DNA of 60,137 nucleotides, taken from positions 1-60,137 of the forward strand of contig CAZOMV010000022.1 of assembly GCA_964580995.1 (NCBI GenBank), given 5' to 3'. Of this stretch, positions 52,779 to 60,137 are shown in pieces. Both the position numbers and the translations under genes were made by a program. Source of the stretch: JAKJEP01 sp964580995. GTDB taxonomy: Bacteria > Planctomycetota > Phycisphaerae > Sedimentisphaerales > SM23-30. Each line of letters begins with the position of its first letter. Within the stretch, counting starts at the first letter, position 1. Below the pieces are notes generated by a model, which saw only the letters and a program-made list of their open reading frames with translations, did not search any database and was not told the DNA's origin.

Positions 52779-53630
52779 CAGCCCCAGCAAACATACCGTG
52801 CAGGGTTCAGGAATTACTTCTATATCAACAGGATTATGCAATCCCGTAATTAATAATGTGTCAATTGTTTGTCCAGATACCGTATATGCGCCAATTCGAT
52901 TCCCTCCCGCACCGCCATAATTATTGGCAACCAATATATTTCCATACCCGTCTAATGCAAGCCCTAAACCACTGTTGTAGGAGTTAGGAATATAAACTCC
53001 TGTCGAAGCTCCAACGGTCGTGTACTTTCTAACGCCGCCATTCAGAGATGACACAAACAAGTATCCATTTTCATCCAGTGCCAGACCACCAGGATGGGTC
53101 AATCCGGAAATGAGGGAGGCTTTCACAGTTACCCCTGAAGTGGTGTATTTCCCTACCCGGCCAGTATGCCATTCTGACACATATACAAAATCTTCATCGA
53201 CTTGCAGACCTGTAGGATTACTCAGATTCGTAATCAGAGAGGCATTTACAGTTGCCCCCGTAGTCGTGTATTTCCCAACCGTGCTTGATTCACTTCCGGC
53301 ATTGGCAACGTACAGATAATCACCCGATACTTCTATTCCCCACGGCAAATTGAGACCGGTAATTAAGGCAGGATTGATCAGCGTGCCGGAGGTTGTATAC
53401 TTCTTAATAATCCCATTTTCCTGGGCCACATACAAATAATTTCCCGATATTTCTATCCCTGTCGGTGATTCCAGACCGGATATGAGAGAGTCATGGATCA
53501 CCGCACCGGAGAATGCATATTCTCCAATGGTACCATTGCTGTTATTCACTACAAAAATTTGCCCGTGCAGGACGCTAACTAAACAAACATACCATATTGC
53601 TGCAATCAAAACTATCTTTTTCATTATCAT
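52743..53630 (-). CDS. PEP-CTERM beta-propeller protein (NHL/SMP-30-like), no. 2
   Basis: 295 residues: signal peptide MIMKKIVLIAAIWYVCLVSV, then repeated ~42-residue blades with a TTSGTLINPALITGL-type pattern (KYTTSG/KYTTTG, NASLITNLSNPTGL, KASLISGLTHPGG), and the tail VIPEPCTVCLLGLGGLAWLR with KRR. The ATG at 53630 follows AGGAG. Its 3' end carries a near-identical 41-bp copy of the next gene's end. Body composition is a little more AT-rich than the other two. Confidence 0.87.
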   Translation of the reverse strand: MIMKKIVLIAAIWYVCLVSVLHGQIFVVNNSNGTIGEYAFSGAVIHDSLISGLESPTGIEISGNYLYVAQENGIIKKYTTSGTLINPALITGLNLPWGIEVSGDYLYVANAGSESSTVGKYTTTGATVNASLITNLSNPTGLQVDEDFVYVSEWHTGRVGKYTTSGVTVKASLISGLTHPGGLALDENGYLFVSSLNGGVRKYTTVGASTGVYIPNSYNSGLGLALDGYGNILVANNYGGAGGNRIGAYTVSGQTIDTLLITGLHNPVDIEVIPEPCTVCLLGLGGLAWLRKRRA

Positions 53631-53713
53631 TTTTCTCCTATGTTTTTTCGTAAAACAACGTTGTTCGGAATTTTTAACGTAAAAACTGTACCCCCTGCTC
53701 ATCGAGTTTACAA

Positions 53714-53754
53714 TTCAATCATGCTCTCCGTTTTCGCAACCATGCCAAACCGCC
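53714..53754. repeat. 41-bp direct repeat at 3' end of PEP-CTERM gene 3
   Basis: Partner of 52738-52778, 976 bp away, one mismatch. It points to a tandem duplication or gene conversion of the sorting-signal end. Confidence 0.75.
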
Positions 53755-54729
53755 AAATCCCAGCAATACCAAACTGCAAGGTTCAGGGATTTGGGCAATT
53801 CGCCAGACCGTACCGGCACCACCGTCCGCTACATAAAGCGCGCCATCGGGGCCAAAAACAAGGTCCCCGCCATCATTAATATGATAAGGAGTTTCGGAAA
53901 AAGAGAACCCACTCGCAAACACCGAAACATTGCCTCGCGGATTGATCTCGAAAATGCAATTATTACCCCAATCGCTCACAAAAAGATTGCCATGAAAGTA
54001 GCCGGCATTGTCAAATGCCAATTGATTGGTTTGACTGAAATGCGAGGATACCACAAAATCGGTTACCAGGCCATCCGGTGTTATTTGACCGATTTTCGGA
54101 GTCGAACCACGGGAATTGGCAAAAGCTACAAACAAGTCACTGCCCCATACTCCTCCTGGGCCAAAGGCCAAACCGCTGGTTTCTTCCGGAAGCTGCTCGG
54201 CCAAAAGACCTCTCGTCCCATTCGCTGTAAATTCCCGAATAGCCTCCCCGTCACCTGCAGGTTCCCACCCATCGGCGTGAAACAAATGATTTCGGAATGT
54301 ATCATCCGGTGCAAAGGCCAAATCCCATCCGAAAGCATTTATGGTGGCAAATTTGCTTTTGGTACCACTGGCAGAATATCGATAGATGGAATATGCCTGG
54401 GTTACATATAATCCGCTGGCAAAATCAGAATCTACCGGGGCAAATTCAAAAGACCGCGGTTCATTGTCGGCCGTCGCCGCAAAGTATATTTTCTGCCCTT
54501 TTTCAGGTACTCGATAAATGGAACCTGCATTGGGCCGCGAATCACCAACAAACAACTGCCCCGCATAACCAAATTCTCCGCCAGGACTGAACGCCAGTGC
54601 GTTGACATTTTGCAGTCCCGTTACATAAGCCTCGACCGTGTAACCCTCGGGCACCAGAGGTTGAGCTGTCAAGGAAGAGGTTATGAGTAACATCACCCCA
54701 ATGACCGTAATCCATCCACTACCTTTCAT
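53719..54729 (-). CDS. PEP-CTERM beta-propeller protein, no. 3
   Basis: 336 residues: signal peptide MKGSGWITVIGVMLLITSSL, a propeller-like body (VNALAFSPGGEFGYAGQLFV, DLAFAPDDTFRNHLF, TSGLAFGPGGVWGSDLFVAF, NQLAFDNAGYFHGNLFVSDW) and the tail IPEPCSLVLLGFGGLAWLRK with RRA. The ATG at 54729 follows AGGAAGGAAA; the longer frame starting at a TTG runs through the leader hairpin and is not real. It is preceded by structured leader A. Probably cell-surface or matrix displayed. Confidence 0.88.
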   Translation of the reverse strand: MKGSGWITVIGVMLLITSSLTAQPLVPEGYTVEAYVTGLQNVNALAFSPGGEFGYAGQLFVGDSRPNAGSIYRVPEKGQKIYFAATADNEPRSFEFAPVDSDFASGLYVTQAYSIYRYSASGTKSKFATINAFGWDLAFAPDDTFRNHLFHADGWEPAGDGEAIREFTANGTRGLLAEQLPEETSGLAFGPGGVWGSDLFVAFANSRGSTPKIGQITPDGLVTDFVVSSHFSQTNQLAFDNAGYFHGNLFVSDWGNNCIFEINPRGNVSVFASGFSFSETPYHINDGGDLVFGPDGALYVADGGAGTVWRIAQIPEPCSLVLLGFGGLAWLRKRRA

Positions 54730-54748
54730 TTTCCTTCCTGCCTTTTCT

Positions 54749-54808
54749 GCCCTTTGGGCAAACAAAAACCCGGCGCAGAGAAATACCGCTCTCTCTACTC
54801 ACCGGGTT
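54749..54808 (-). promoter_or_regulatory. Conserved structured 5' leader of PEP-CTERM gene 3 (element A)
   Basis: Minus strand: outer stem AACCCGG (54808-54802) with CCGGGTT (54773-54767), inner stem AGAGA (54796-54792) with TCTCT (54781-54777), then a hairpin GCCC-AAA-GGGC (54759-54749) ending 19 nt before the ATG. A TATAGT box lies just upstream (54815-54810), so the RNA probably starts at or near the outer stem. Homologous to element B. Confidence 0.6.
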
Positions 54809-55192
54809 CACTATATTTTCGATAATCCCGCCTGTGATTATAATTTCCTCACAGGCCCAACCAGTATATCACAGCCCTGCCCCCATTTCCAGCAAATTCC
54901 CAAAATTTCCTCTCGCAAGGGTATTTATTGCGTAACGAAAAACGGATAACCGTTTTATAATCCATAACTTATAATTCGCAAGGATTTCCCCGCCGTCCGC
55001 CTGAAAAAACGAAATATCAAATACCACCGGCGGCCAACGGCTTCCCCCCTCCGCTGACGACAAATCCGGTAGCCCAGGCGTCTCGCCTGTGATTCAACCG
55101 GTACGATACGGGTATTATGGTATTTGGTTGGGCTCAAACCGCACCAATAGATGAGGGACAATCGAGACACTCGATGTGATAAGAGTAATGCC
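54809..55192. other. Intergenic region upstream of PEP-CTERM gene 3
   Basis: 384 bp between the leader of gene 3 and the end of the ThiF-like gene. Apart from the TATAGT box at 54810-54815, nothing can be supported; the open frames here have poor composition and no ribosome binding sites. Confidence 0.5.
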
Positions 55193-56248
55193 TCAATGCC
55201 CGACATATTTTGCATACAGGCTTAACGCCTCATCCACATTATTTGTCCCTTTGATAATCGCCCGCCCATCAGGGAAAAACGTCATCTCCATATCCGCCAG
55301 TTGCAGACGCAGCATAAATTCATTCTGCATAACCGGCCCTGCCTCCCGCAGCCGCCCCGCGAATTCCGCCAGATCGATCGTAACTCCTTTCGCCCGCGGC
55401 CGGATCTGCACCGAATTCCGCCCGCACAGGCTGATCGTACTCAAACTTCCCCGGCCCTCCAAAAATTCAAACCGCCTTTCCCTGCAACACGTACATCCGT
55501 CCCGCAGATTTTCCAGACTCATCTGGTGGATCCGATTCTGCCACAGCTCGAAACTCACAAAATTCCGGTTCACCGCCTCCCGATTTCCCGTCAGAATCTT
55601 GATTGCCTCCATCGCCTGAAAACTTGCCACCATCCCCACCGTCGGCCCCAGAATCCCCGCCGTTTCGCACGTCTCCAACTGCCCCGGTTCCGGCGGCTGA
55701 TCGAACAGGCACCGCAGACACGGCCTGCCCCCCGGCAGCACCGCCAGCACCATCCCGCTGGCCGCTAGGCACGCTCCATAAATCCACGGGATATTATGTT
55801 TCACCGCCGCATCATTGATCAAAAACCGCGTCTGCAAATTATCCGTCCCATCCAGAATCAAATCTGCCCCCTCAATAAAATGCTCGATACTTTCATGGTT
55901 TACATCCGCCACCATCGGGATAATATCCACCTCCGAATTGATCAGCCGCAGCTTCCGGGCCGCTGCCTCCGCCTTGGGCAGATTATTATTAATATCCGCC
56001 TCATCGAATAGCATCTGCCGCTGTAAATTGCTTAATTCCAGGAAGTCACGATCCACAATCCGTATCTTCCCCACCCCGCACCGCACCATCATCGACGCCA
56101 GCGTGGACCCCAGCGCCCCGCACCCGATCAGCGTTACGCTGCTGCTGCTCAGCTTCCGCTGACCCGCCTCACCCACCGGTCCGAACAGAATTTGCCGCGA
56201 ATACCGACCCTGCGGGCTTTTAAAATCGTTATTATTTCTCTCTTTCAT
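55193..56248 (-). CDS. ThiF/MoeB-family adenylyltransferase (E1-like)
   Basis: 351 residues. It adenylates the C-terminal Gly of a small sulfur carrier (ThiS or MoaD type) for thiamine or molybdopterin synthesis. ATP-binding loop VTLIGCGALGS (~40-50), RIVDRDFLELSNLQRQMLF with the arginine finger, GTDNLQTRFLIND, zinc ligands CLRC and CTCC, and the Cys in ETCETAGI. The C-terminal ~100 residues after the zinc site are not rhodanese but end in a ThiS/MoaD-like or unknown small domain. No moa or thi genes are adjacent, so the exact pathway is open. It is divergent from hisD. Confidence 0.87.
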   Translation of the reverse strand: MKERNNNDFKSPQGRYSRQILFGPVGEAGQRKLSSSSVTLIGCGALGSTLASMMVRCGVGKIRIVDRDFLELSNLQRQMLFDEADINNNLPKAEAAARKLRLINSEVDIIPMVADVNHESIEHFIEGADLILDGTDNLQTRFLINDAAVKHNIPWIYGACLAASGMVLAVLPGGRPCLRCLFDQPPEPGQLETCETAGILGPTVGMVASFQAMEAIKILTGNREAVNRNFVSFELWQNRIHQMSLENLRDGCTCCRERRFEFLEGRGSLSTISLCGRNSVQIRPRAKGVTIDLAEFAGRLREAGPVMQNEFMLRLQLADMEMTFFPDGRAIIKGTNNVDEALSLYAKYVGH

Positions 56249-56338
56249 ATCCGTACCAGCCTGTCTAATACCCTGTTAAAAAACAACTTACAAAACAATT
56301 ACTGCCGTCTGATTTGTTCCGCTTTACTCCATTTAAGA

Positions 56339-56366
56339 TTGCCATTTTCTCACCAACCCCTATAAT
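56339..56366 (+). promoter_or_regulatory. Promoter of the hisDCB genes
   Basis: TTGCCA (56339-56344) and TATAAT (56361-56366), 16-bp spacer. The start is predicted ~28 nt before the hisD ATG. Confidence 0.55.
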
Positions 56367-56400
56367 ATACCTTTTTAAACCGAAATTGGGAGAAATAAAT

Positions 56401-57714
56401 ATGCCGCTCTTGTCGGTCATAACTACCCGCCAGCCGGACTTTTCCCAGCGTTGGCGCCAGCTCCTCCAGCAGTTGAGCCTGGAAAACATGCTCGTGGAAG
56501 GGCAGGACAAGCTGGCGATGGTCCGCGACATCATCAAGCAGGTCCGACTCAGCGGTGATGCCGCCGTTGCCGAATTCACCGCCCGATTTGACAAGGTCAA
56601 CCTCAAGCCCCAGGAATTCCGCATCCCCGCCGAACTCCTGCGCCAGGCCCACCAGCAGCTTGCCCCTGAACTTATGGCTGCCTTACGCCGCTCGATTCAA
56701 AACGTCCGCAACTACCAGCAGGCCATCAAGTTACAAAACAAGCCCGACTGGACCACCGCCGGTGCCACCCTGGGAGTCCGTTACCGCCCCCTGCGCCGCG
56801 TCGGTGTCTGCGTACCTGGGGCCTCCGCTCCTCTGGTCTCTACCGTCATAATGACCGCCGTTCCCGCCCAGGTCGCCGGTGTTCCCGAAATCGCCATCGT
56901 CACCTCCCCCAGCTATCAGGGCACCATCCACCCCGCCATCCTGGCCGTCTGCTGCGAGCTGGGAATTACGGAGGTCTATCGCGTCAGCGGCGTCCAGGCT
57001 GTCGCCGCCCTGGCCCTCGGCACCGATACCATCCCCAAAGTCGATAAAATCGTCGGTCCCAGCAGCATCTGGGCGCAACTGGCCAAAAAGGAACTCTTCG
57101 GCCTGGTCGATATCGACAGCTTCGCCGGCCCCAGCGATGTCCTCATCATCGCCGACCAGACCGCCCGCCCCGACTGGCTCGCTGCCGATCTCCTCAGCCA
57201 GGCCGAGCACGCACCCGGCAGCGCCGTACTCCTTACCGATAATGCAAAACTGGCTGATTCTGTCGCCCTCGAACTGGACCGCCAGCTTTCTCAATTGACC
57301 CGCAGCGATCAGACCCGCGTTTGTGTCCAGGAATCCTGTCTGGCGGTTGTGACTAAAGATCTTAACGAAGCAATCACCCTAGCCAACGAATTCGCCCCCG
57401 AACACCTCCAGATTCAATGTTCCGACAACAATGCAGTTGCCAACCGGATCACCAATGCCGGCGCCATCTTCCTTGGCCCCTACACCCCCGTAGCGGTAGG
57501 CGACTACTATGCCGGCCCCTCCCATACCTTGCCGGTAGGTGGGTCAGCCCGCATTTTCAGCCCCCTCAATGTGAATGCCTTTGTAAAGCAGTCCAGCATC
57601 ATCAGTTATAATCACTCCGCCCTGGCCGCCGCCGCCGATGCCATTGACACCATAGCCCAGGCTGAAGGCCTCGACGCCCACGCCAATTCCGTCAAAATAC
57701 GTCTGAAAAAATAA
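56401..57714 (+). CDS. hisD: Histidinol dehydrogenase (HisD)
   Basis: 437-residue NAD- and zinc-dependent enzyme that oxidises histidinol to histidine in two steps. Features: VCVPGASAPLVSTVIMTAVP, VDSFAGPSDVLIIAD-type motif, LLSQAEHAP with the Gln and His zinc ligands, and NEFAPEHLQI. Full length. The ATG at 56401 follows GGGAG; the longer frame overlaps the promoter and is rejected. First of the hisD-hisC-hisB run, with hisC 3 bp later. Confidence 0.97.
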   Translation: MPLLSVITTRQPDFSQRWRQLLQQLSLENMLVEGQDKLAMVRDIIKQVRLSGDAAVAEFTARFDKVNLKPQEFRIPAELLRQAHQQLAPELMAALRRSIQNVRNYQQAIKLQNKPDWTTAGATLGVRYRPLRRVGVCVPGASAPLVSTVIMTAVPAQVAGVPEIAIVTSPSYQGTIHPAILAVCCELGITEVYRVSGVQAVAALALGTDTIPKVDKIVGPSSIWAQLAKKELFGLVDIDSFAGPSDVLIIADQTARPDWLAADLLSQAEHAPGSAVLLTDNAKLADSVALELDRQLSQLTRSDQTRVCVQESCLAVVTKDLNEAITLANEFAPEHLQIQCSDNNAVANRITNAGAIFLGPYTPVAVGDYYAGPSHTLPVGGSARIFSPLNVNAFVKQSSIISYNHSALAAAADAIDTIAQAEGLDAHANSVKIRLKK

Positions 57715-57717
57715 TAA

Positions 57718-58791
57718 ATGGAGCACTCCGTGACATTCCAATTCCGACCCAATATTGAAAAAATGAAAGGCTACACCCCCGGTTTCCAGCCGGCGGTAAA
57801 GACCGTCATCAAGCTCAACACCAACGAAAATCCCTATCCGCCTTCCCCCCGCGTCATGGAGGCGATCCGCAGCATCCCCGATGAATCCCTGCGGAAATAC
57901 CCCCCAATCTTCTGCGACCCCTTCCGCCGGCTTGCCGCCCCCATTCTCGGCGTCAGCCCGGACCGCATCGCCTGCGGCAACGGCGGCGACGAACTGCTGG
58001 CCTTGCTCACCCGCTGCTGCTGCGACCAGGACCACCCGCTAGCCTACCCCGTTTCCACCTATACCCTCTATCCCATCCTCGCCGAAATCCAGGATGCCCC
58101 CGTCATCGAAATCCCCTTCGGCCCCAACTACCAGCTCCCCGCCGCCCTCAAAACCACCGGCGCCGGCCTGACCATCCTCTGCAATCCCAACGCCCCCTCC
58201 GGTTCGCTGGTGGACCTGGACGCCGTCGCCGACCTGGCCCGCAGCCTCCGCGGCGTCCTCCTGATCGATGAGGCCTACGTGGACTTCGCCGAACGGAATT
58301 GCCTGCCCCTCCTGAAAGACTTCGACAATATTGCCATCCTCCGCACCCTCAGCAAAGGCTATTCTCTCGCCGGCCTCCGCTTCGGTTTCGTCATCGCCTC
58401 CCCCCGCATCATCGAGGCCATCTTCAAGGTCAAGGACTCCTACAACGTCAACGCCGTCACCCAGATCGCCGCCCAGGCCGCCTTCGCCGATCAGGACTAC
58501 TTCCGCGAAAACGTCCGCAAAATCGTCGCAGAACGCCGCCGCCTTACCGACGCCCTCCGCGGCCTCGGTTTCCGCGTCTCCGACAGCCACACCAACTTCG
58601 TCCTTGCCCAAATCAGCTCCCCGCCCGCCCGGCAAGTGTACGAATTACTACAGCAGCGGCAGATATTTGTACGATATTTCGATTATGAAGGCCTTAGAGA
58701 CAAAATGCGTATCACCGTCGGAACACCCCGGCAGAATGACAGCTTACTGGCCGCCTTACAGGAAATCGTAAGTCAGGAGTCAAAATTATGA
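57718..58791 (+). CDS. hisC: Histidinol-phosphate aminotransferase (HisC)
   Basis: 357-residue PLP enzyme of fold type I. KLNTNENPYPPSPRV at the start, NGGDELLALL, NPNAPSG, the DEAYVDFAE motif, and the PLP lysine in TLSKGYSLAGLRFG (~residue 218). Length is normal. An in-frame GTG at 57730 has GGAG 6 nt before it and might be the true start. hisB overlaps its stop (ATGA). Confidence 0.96.
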   Translation: MEHSVTFQFRPNIEKMKGYTPGFQPAVKTVIKLNTNENPYPPSPRVMEAIRSIPDESLRKYPPIFCDPFRRLAAPILGVSPDRIACGNGGDELLALLTRCCCDQDHPLAYPVSTYTLYPILAEIQDAPVIEIPFGPNYQLPAALKTTGAGLTILCNPNAPSGSLVDLDAVADLARSLRGVLLIDEAYVDFAERNCLPLLKDFDNIAILRTLSKGYSLAGLRFGFVIASPRIIEAIFKVKDSYNVNAVTQIAAQAAFADQDYFRENVRKIVAERRRLTDALRGLGFRVSDSHTNFVLAQISSPPARQVYELLQQRQIFVRYFDYEGLRDKMRITVGTPRQNDSLLAALQEIVSQESKL

Positions 58792-59378
58792 CCGACCGAA
58801 CCAAAACCATTGAGCGTATCACCAAAGAAACCCAGATCAAACTCGAACTCAACCTCGACGGTTCCGGCCGCTACGAAATTGCCACCGGCAGCGGCTTCTT
58901 CGACCACATGCTCAGCCACCTCGCCCGCCACGGCCTCTTCAACCTCACCCTCAACGCCCAGGGCGACCTCCACGTGGACGCCCACCACACTGTCGAGGAC
59001 GTCGCCATCTGCCTCGGCCAGGCCCTCGACCAGGCCCTCGGCGACAAGAAAGGCATCGTCCGGTTCGGTTCCGCCGTCGTCCCCATGGAGGACAGCCTCG
59101 CCCAGGTCGCCATCGACATCTGCGGCCGCCCCTCCTGCATCTATAACGTCAGATACACCGCCGACAAAATCGGCGACTTCGACGTCGAGCTGGTCTCCGA
59201 GTTCATGCGCAGCTTCGCCAACAATGCCCGCATGAACCTCCACATCAACGTCCCCTACGGCAGCAACAATCACCACATCGCCGAGGCCATCTTCAAGGCC
59301 CTGGGCCGCAGCCTCGCCGTTGCCGTCGCCCGCGACGCCCGCTGCCCGGACATCCCCAGCACCAAGGGGATCCTCTAA
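58788..59378 (+). CDS. hisB: Imidazoleglycerol-phosphate dehydratase (HisB)
   Basis: 196-residue manganese enzyme of histidine synthesis, single-function form without the phosphatase domain. Both metal motifs are present: DAHHTVEDVAICLG (~64-77) and SNNHHIAEAIFKALGR (~163-178). It overlaps hisC by 4 nt (ATGA) with AGGAG upstream. The third codon positions are overwhelmingly C. A histidinol phosphatase must come from elsewhere; the HAD gene that follows is a candidate. Confidence 0.97.
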   Translation: MTDRTKTIERITKETQIKLELNLDGSGRYEIATGSGFFDHMLSHLARHGLFNLTLNAQGDLHVDAHHTVEDVAICLGQALDQALGDKKGIVRFGSAVVPMEDSLAQVAIDICGRPSCIYNVRYTADKIGDFDVELVSEFMRSFANNARMNLHINVPYGSNNHHIAEAIFKALGRSLAVAVARDARCPDIPSTKGIL

Positions 59379-59383
59379 CCGCC

Positions 59384-60137
59384 ATGAATACCCTCCCCGC
59401 GGATATCCAGGCCCTGGTCTTCGACCTCGACGACACCCTCTACCCGGAAATCCACTACGTCCGCAGCGGCTTCCGCACCATCGCCGCCCGCCTGGCTACA
59501 CCCGGCTGCGATGCCGATTCCATTTTTAACCTGCTTATCCAGGCCTTCGAATCCGGCCCGCGCGACCGCGTCTTCAACACCGTCCTCCCCAAACTCGGCC
59601 AAAACGACGATCCCCAGCTCATCACCGAACTGGTCAGCCTCTATCGCACCCATCGGCCTACTCTCCAACTGGACAACTCCACCCGCCGGCTATTGGCCGC
59701 CCTCAAAAAAACCTACACCCTCGGCCTCCTGACCGACGGCTACCTGCCCGCCCAGCCGCTCAAGGTCGAAGCCCTGCAACTGCAAAAATACATCCCCCAC
59801 ATCCTCTACACCGAGGAACTCGGCCGCCCGTTCTGGAAACCCTCTCCCGTCCCCTTCGAAAAAATGACCCAACGGCTCCGCTGCCCGCCCGCCCAAACCG
59901 TCTATATCGCCGACAATCCCGCCAAAGACTTCCTCGCCCCGCGCCAGCTCGGCTGGTTCACCGTCCGCCTCCAGCACCCCGCCCAGCTCCACTCCAACCT
60001 CACCCCCGCCCCCCGCCCCCCACCCCCCTTTACCCCTCCCCCCCCCCCCCCCCCTCCCTCCCCTTCCCCCCCCCTTTTCTCTCTATTCCTTTTTGTTTTG
60101 TTCTTTTCGTTTACTTTTTCTTCTCCCCTCACCCCTT
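59384..60137 (+). CDS. HAD-superfamily hydrolase, 3' end outside window
   Basis: At least 251 codons open to the edge. HAD motif I VFDLDDTLYPE, motif II LLTDGY, a lysine in PFWKPSP (motif III) and motif IV YIADNPAKDF are all present; the cap is helical (class I). Likely a phosphatase. Its place 5 bp after hisB makes a histidinol-phosphatase role possible but unproven. From about residue 206 the predicted sequence becomes a proline/phenylalanine run (PPPPFTPPPPPPPP) that is almost certainly not protein, so the real end is lost or corrupted. Confidence 0.8.
   Translation, partial: MNTLPADIQALVFDLDDTLYPEIHYVRSGFRTIAARLATPGCDADSIFNLLIQAFESGPRDRVFNTVLPKLGQNDDPQLITELVSLYRTHRPTLQLDNSTRRLLAALKKTYTLGLLTDGYLPAQPLKVEALQLQKYIPHILYTEELGRPFWKPSPVPFEKMTQRLRCPPAQTVYIADNPAKDFLAPRQLGWFTVRLQHPAQLHSNLTPAPRPPPPFTPPPPPPPPSPSPPLFSLFLFVLFFSFTFSSPLTP
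60002..60137. repeat. Low-complexity pyrimidine tract at window end
   Basis: 136 bases composed almost only of C and T on the plus strand, first C-runs (one of 15 or more), then T-rich. It starts inside the HAD reading frame just where the domain ends. Probably a contig-end sequencing or assembly artefact. Confidence 0.75.

Noticed and set aside
54735..54765. Extended N terminus of PEP-CTERM protein 3 starting at TTG
   Set aside because: It would translate the conserved leader hairpin; the ATG at 54729 has a strong ribosome binding site and gives a clean signal peptide.
1..60137. tRNA genes, rRNA, CRISPR arrays, insertion sequences
   Set aside because: No cloverleaf with a GTTCRA arm, no rRNA-like stretch, no regularly spaced repeats and no transposase frames were seen.

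Overview
The window looks like a piece of a planctomycete chromosome, most likely Phycisphaerae (Sedimentisphaerales-like). This is inferred from several signs: PEP-CTERM sorting tails on small beta-propeller proteins, a huge secreted protein with planctomycete-style dockerin modules (the WLAGHW type), a GH57-GT5 glycogen synthase fusion, a bacterial topoisomerase VI A-like protein, and an anaerobe's energy kit (six-subunit Rnf complex, PPi-type phosphofructokinase). No rRNA, tRNA, CRISPR array, transposase or phage gene was seen.

Layout. 1-3954 (minus): RND multidrug efflux permease (cut by the window edge) and its lipoprotein adaptor, behind a promoter whose spacer holds a TetR-type operator. 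4222-6975 (minus): glycogen synthase fusion. 7467-14898 (plus): lepA, then a tight run of M24 peptidase, accB, accC, PPi-PFK and lysA. 15010-18258: lipoprotein alpha-L-rhamnosidase with a terminator, facing an RNase HII-like gene. 19485-24807: promoter and rnfCDGEAB. 24918-27421: purC, a lipoprotein alpha/beta hydrolase and a MazG-like pyrophosphohydrolase. 27453-32875: two polytopic GT-C-like membrane proteins (the first AT-rich and frameshifted), a Top6A-like protein with no Top6B in view, and a GT2 glycosyltransferase. 32967-35310: ychF-like GTPase and cinA. 35626-41100: an 1824-residue secreted protein with three ~296-residue repeats and a thioredoxin-like domain (CPHC). 41229-43514: mscL and a nucleotide-sugar dehydrogenase. 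43656-46480 (minus): a small ORF, a ParA ATPase fused to a CBM48/AMPK-type glycogen-binding domain, and a P-loop-less MinD-like partner. 47449-51525: DUF4956, CotH kinase with beta-helix, and VTC-domain protein. 51591-54808 (minus): three PEP-CTERM proteins, two behind a shared structured leader. 55193-56248 (minus): ThiF/MoeB-like E1. 56339-60137: hisD-hisC-hisB and a truncated HAD hydrolase running into low-complexity sequence.

How the genes fit together. Rnf couples ferredoxin and NAD to an ion gradient; the PPi-PFK and biotin carboxylase genes fit fermentative carbon metabolism, and the rhamnosidase and dockerin protein suggest polysaccharide use. The best candidate for an undescribed system is the ParA-CBM48 gene with its degenerate MinD-like partner. 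It reads like a partitioning machine whose cargo is glycogen granules, and the same window encodes a glycogen synthase. Second is the conserved RNA-like leader of the PEP-CTERM genes. Third is the CotH/VTC/DUF4956 trio.

Strand composition also changes across the window. The plus strand is strongly G-rich at ~7-24 kb and strongly C-rich at ~42-59 kb whatever the gene orientation, as expected if replication forks converge between them (terminus).
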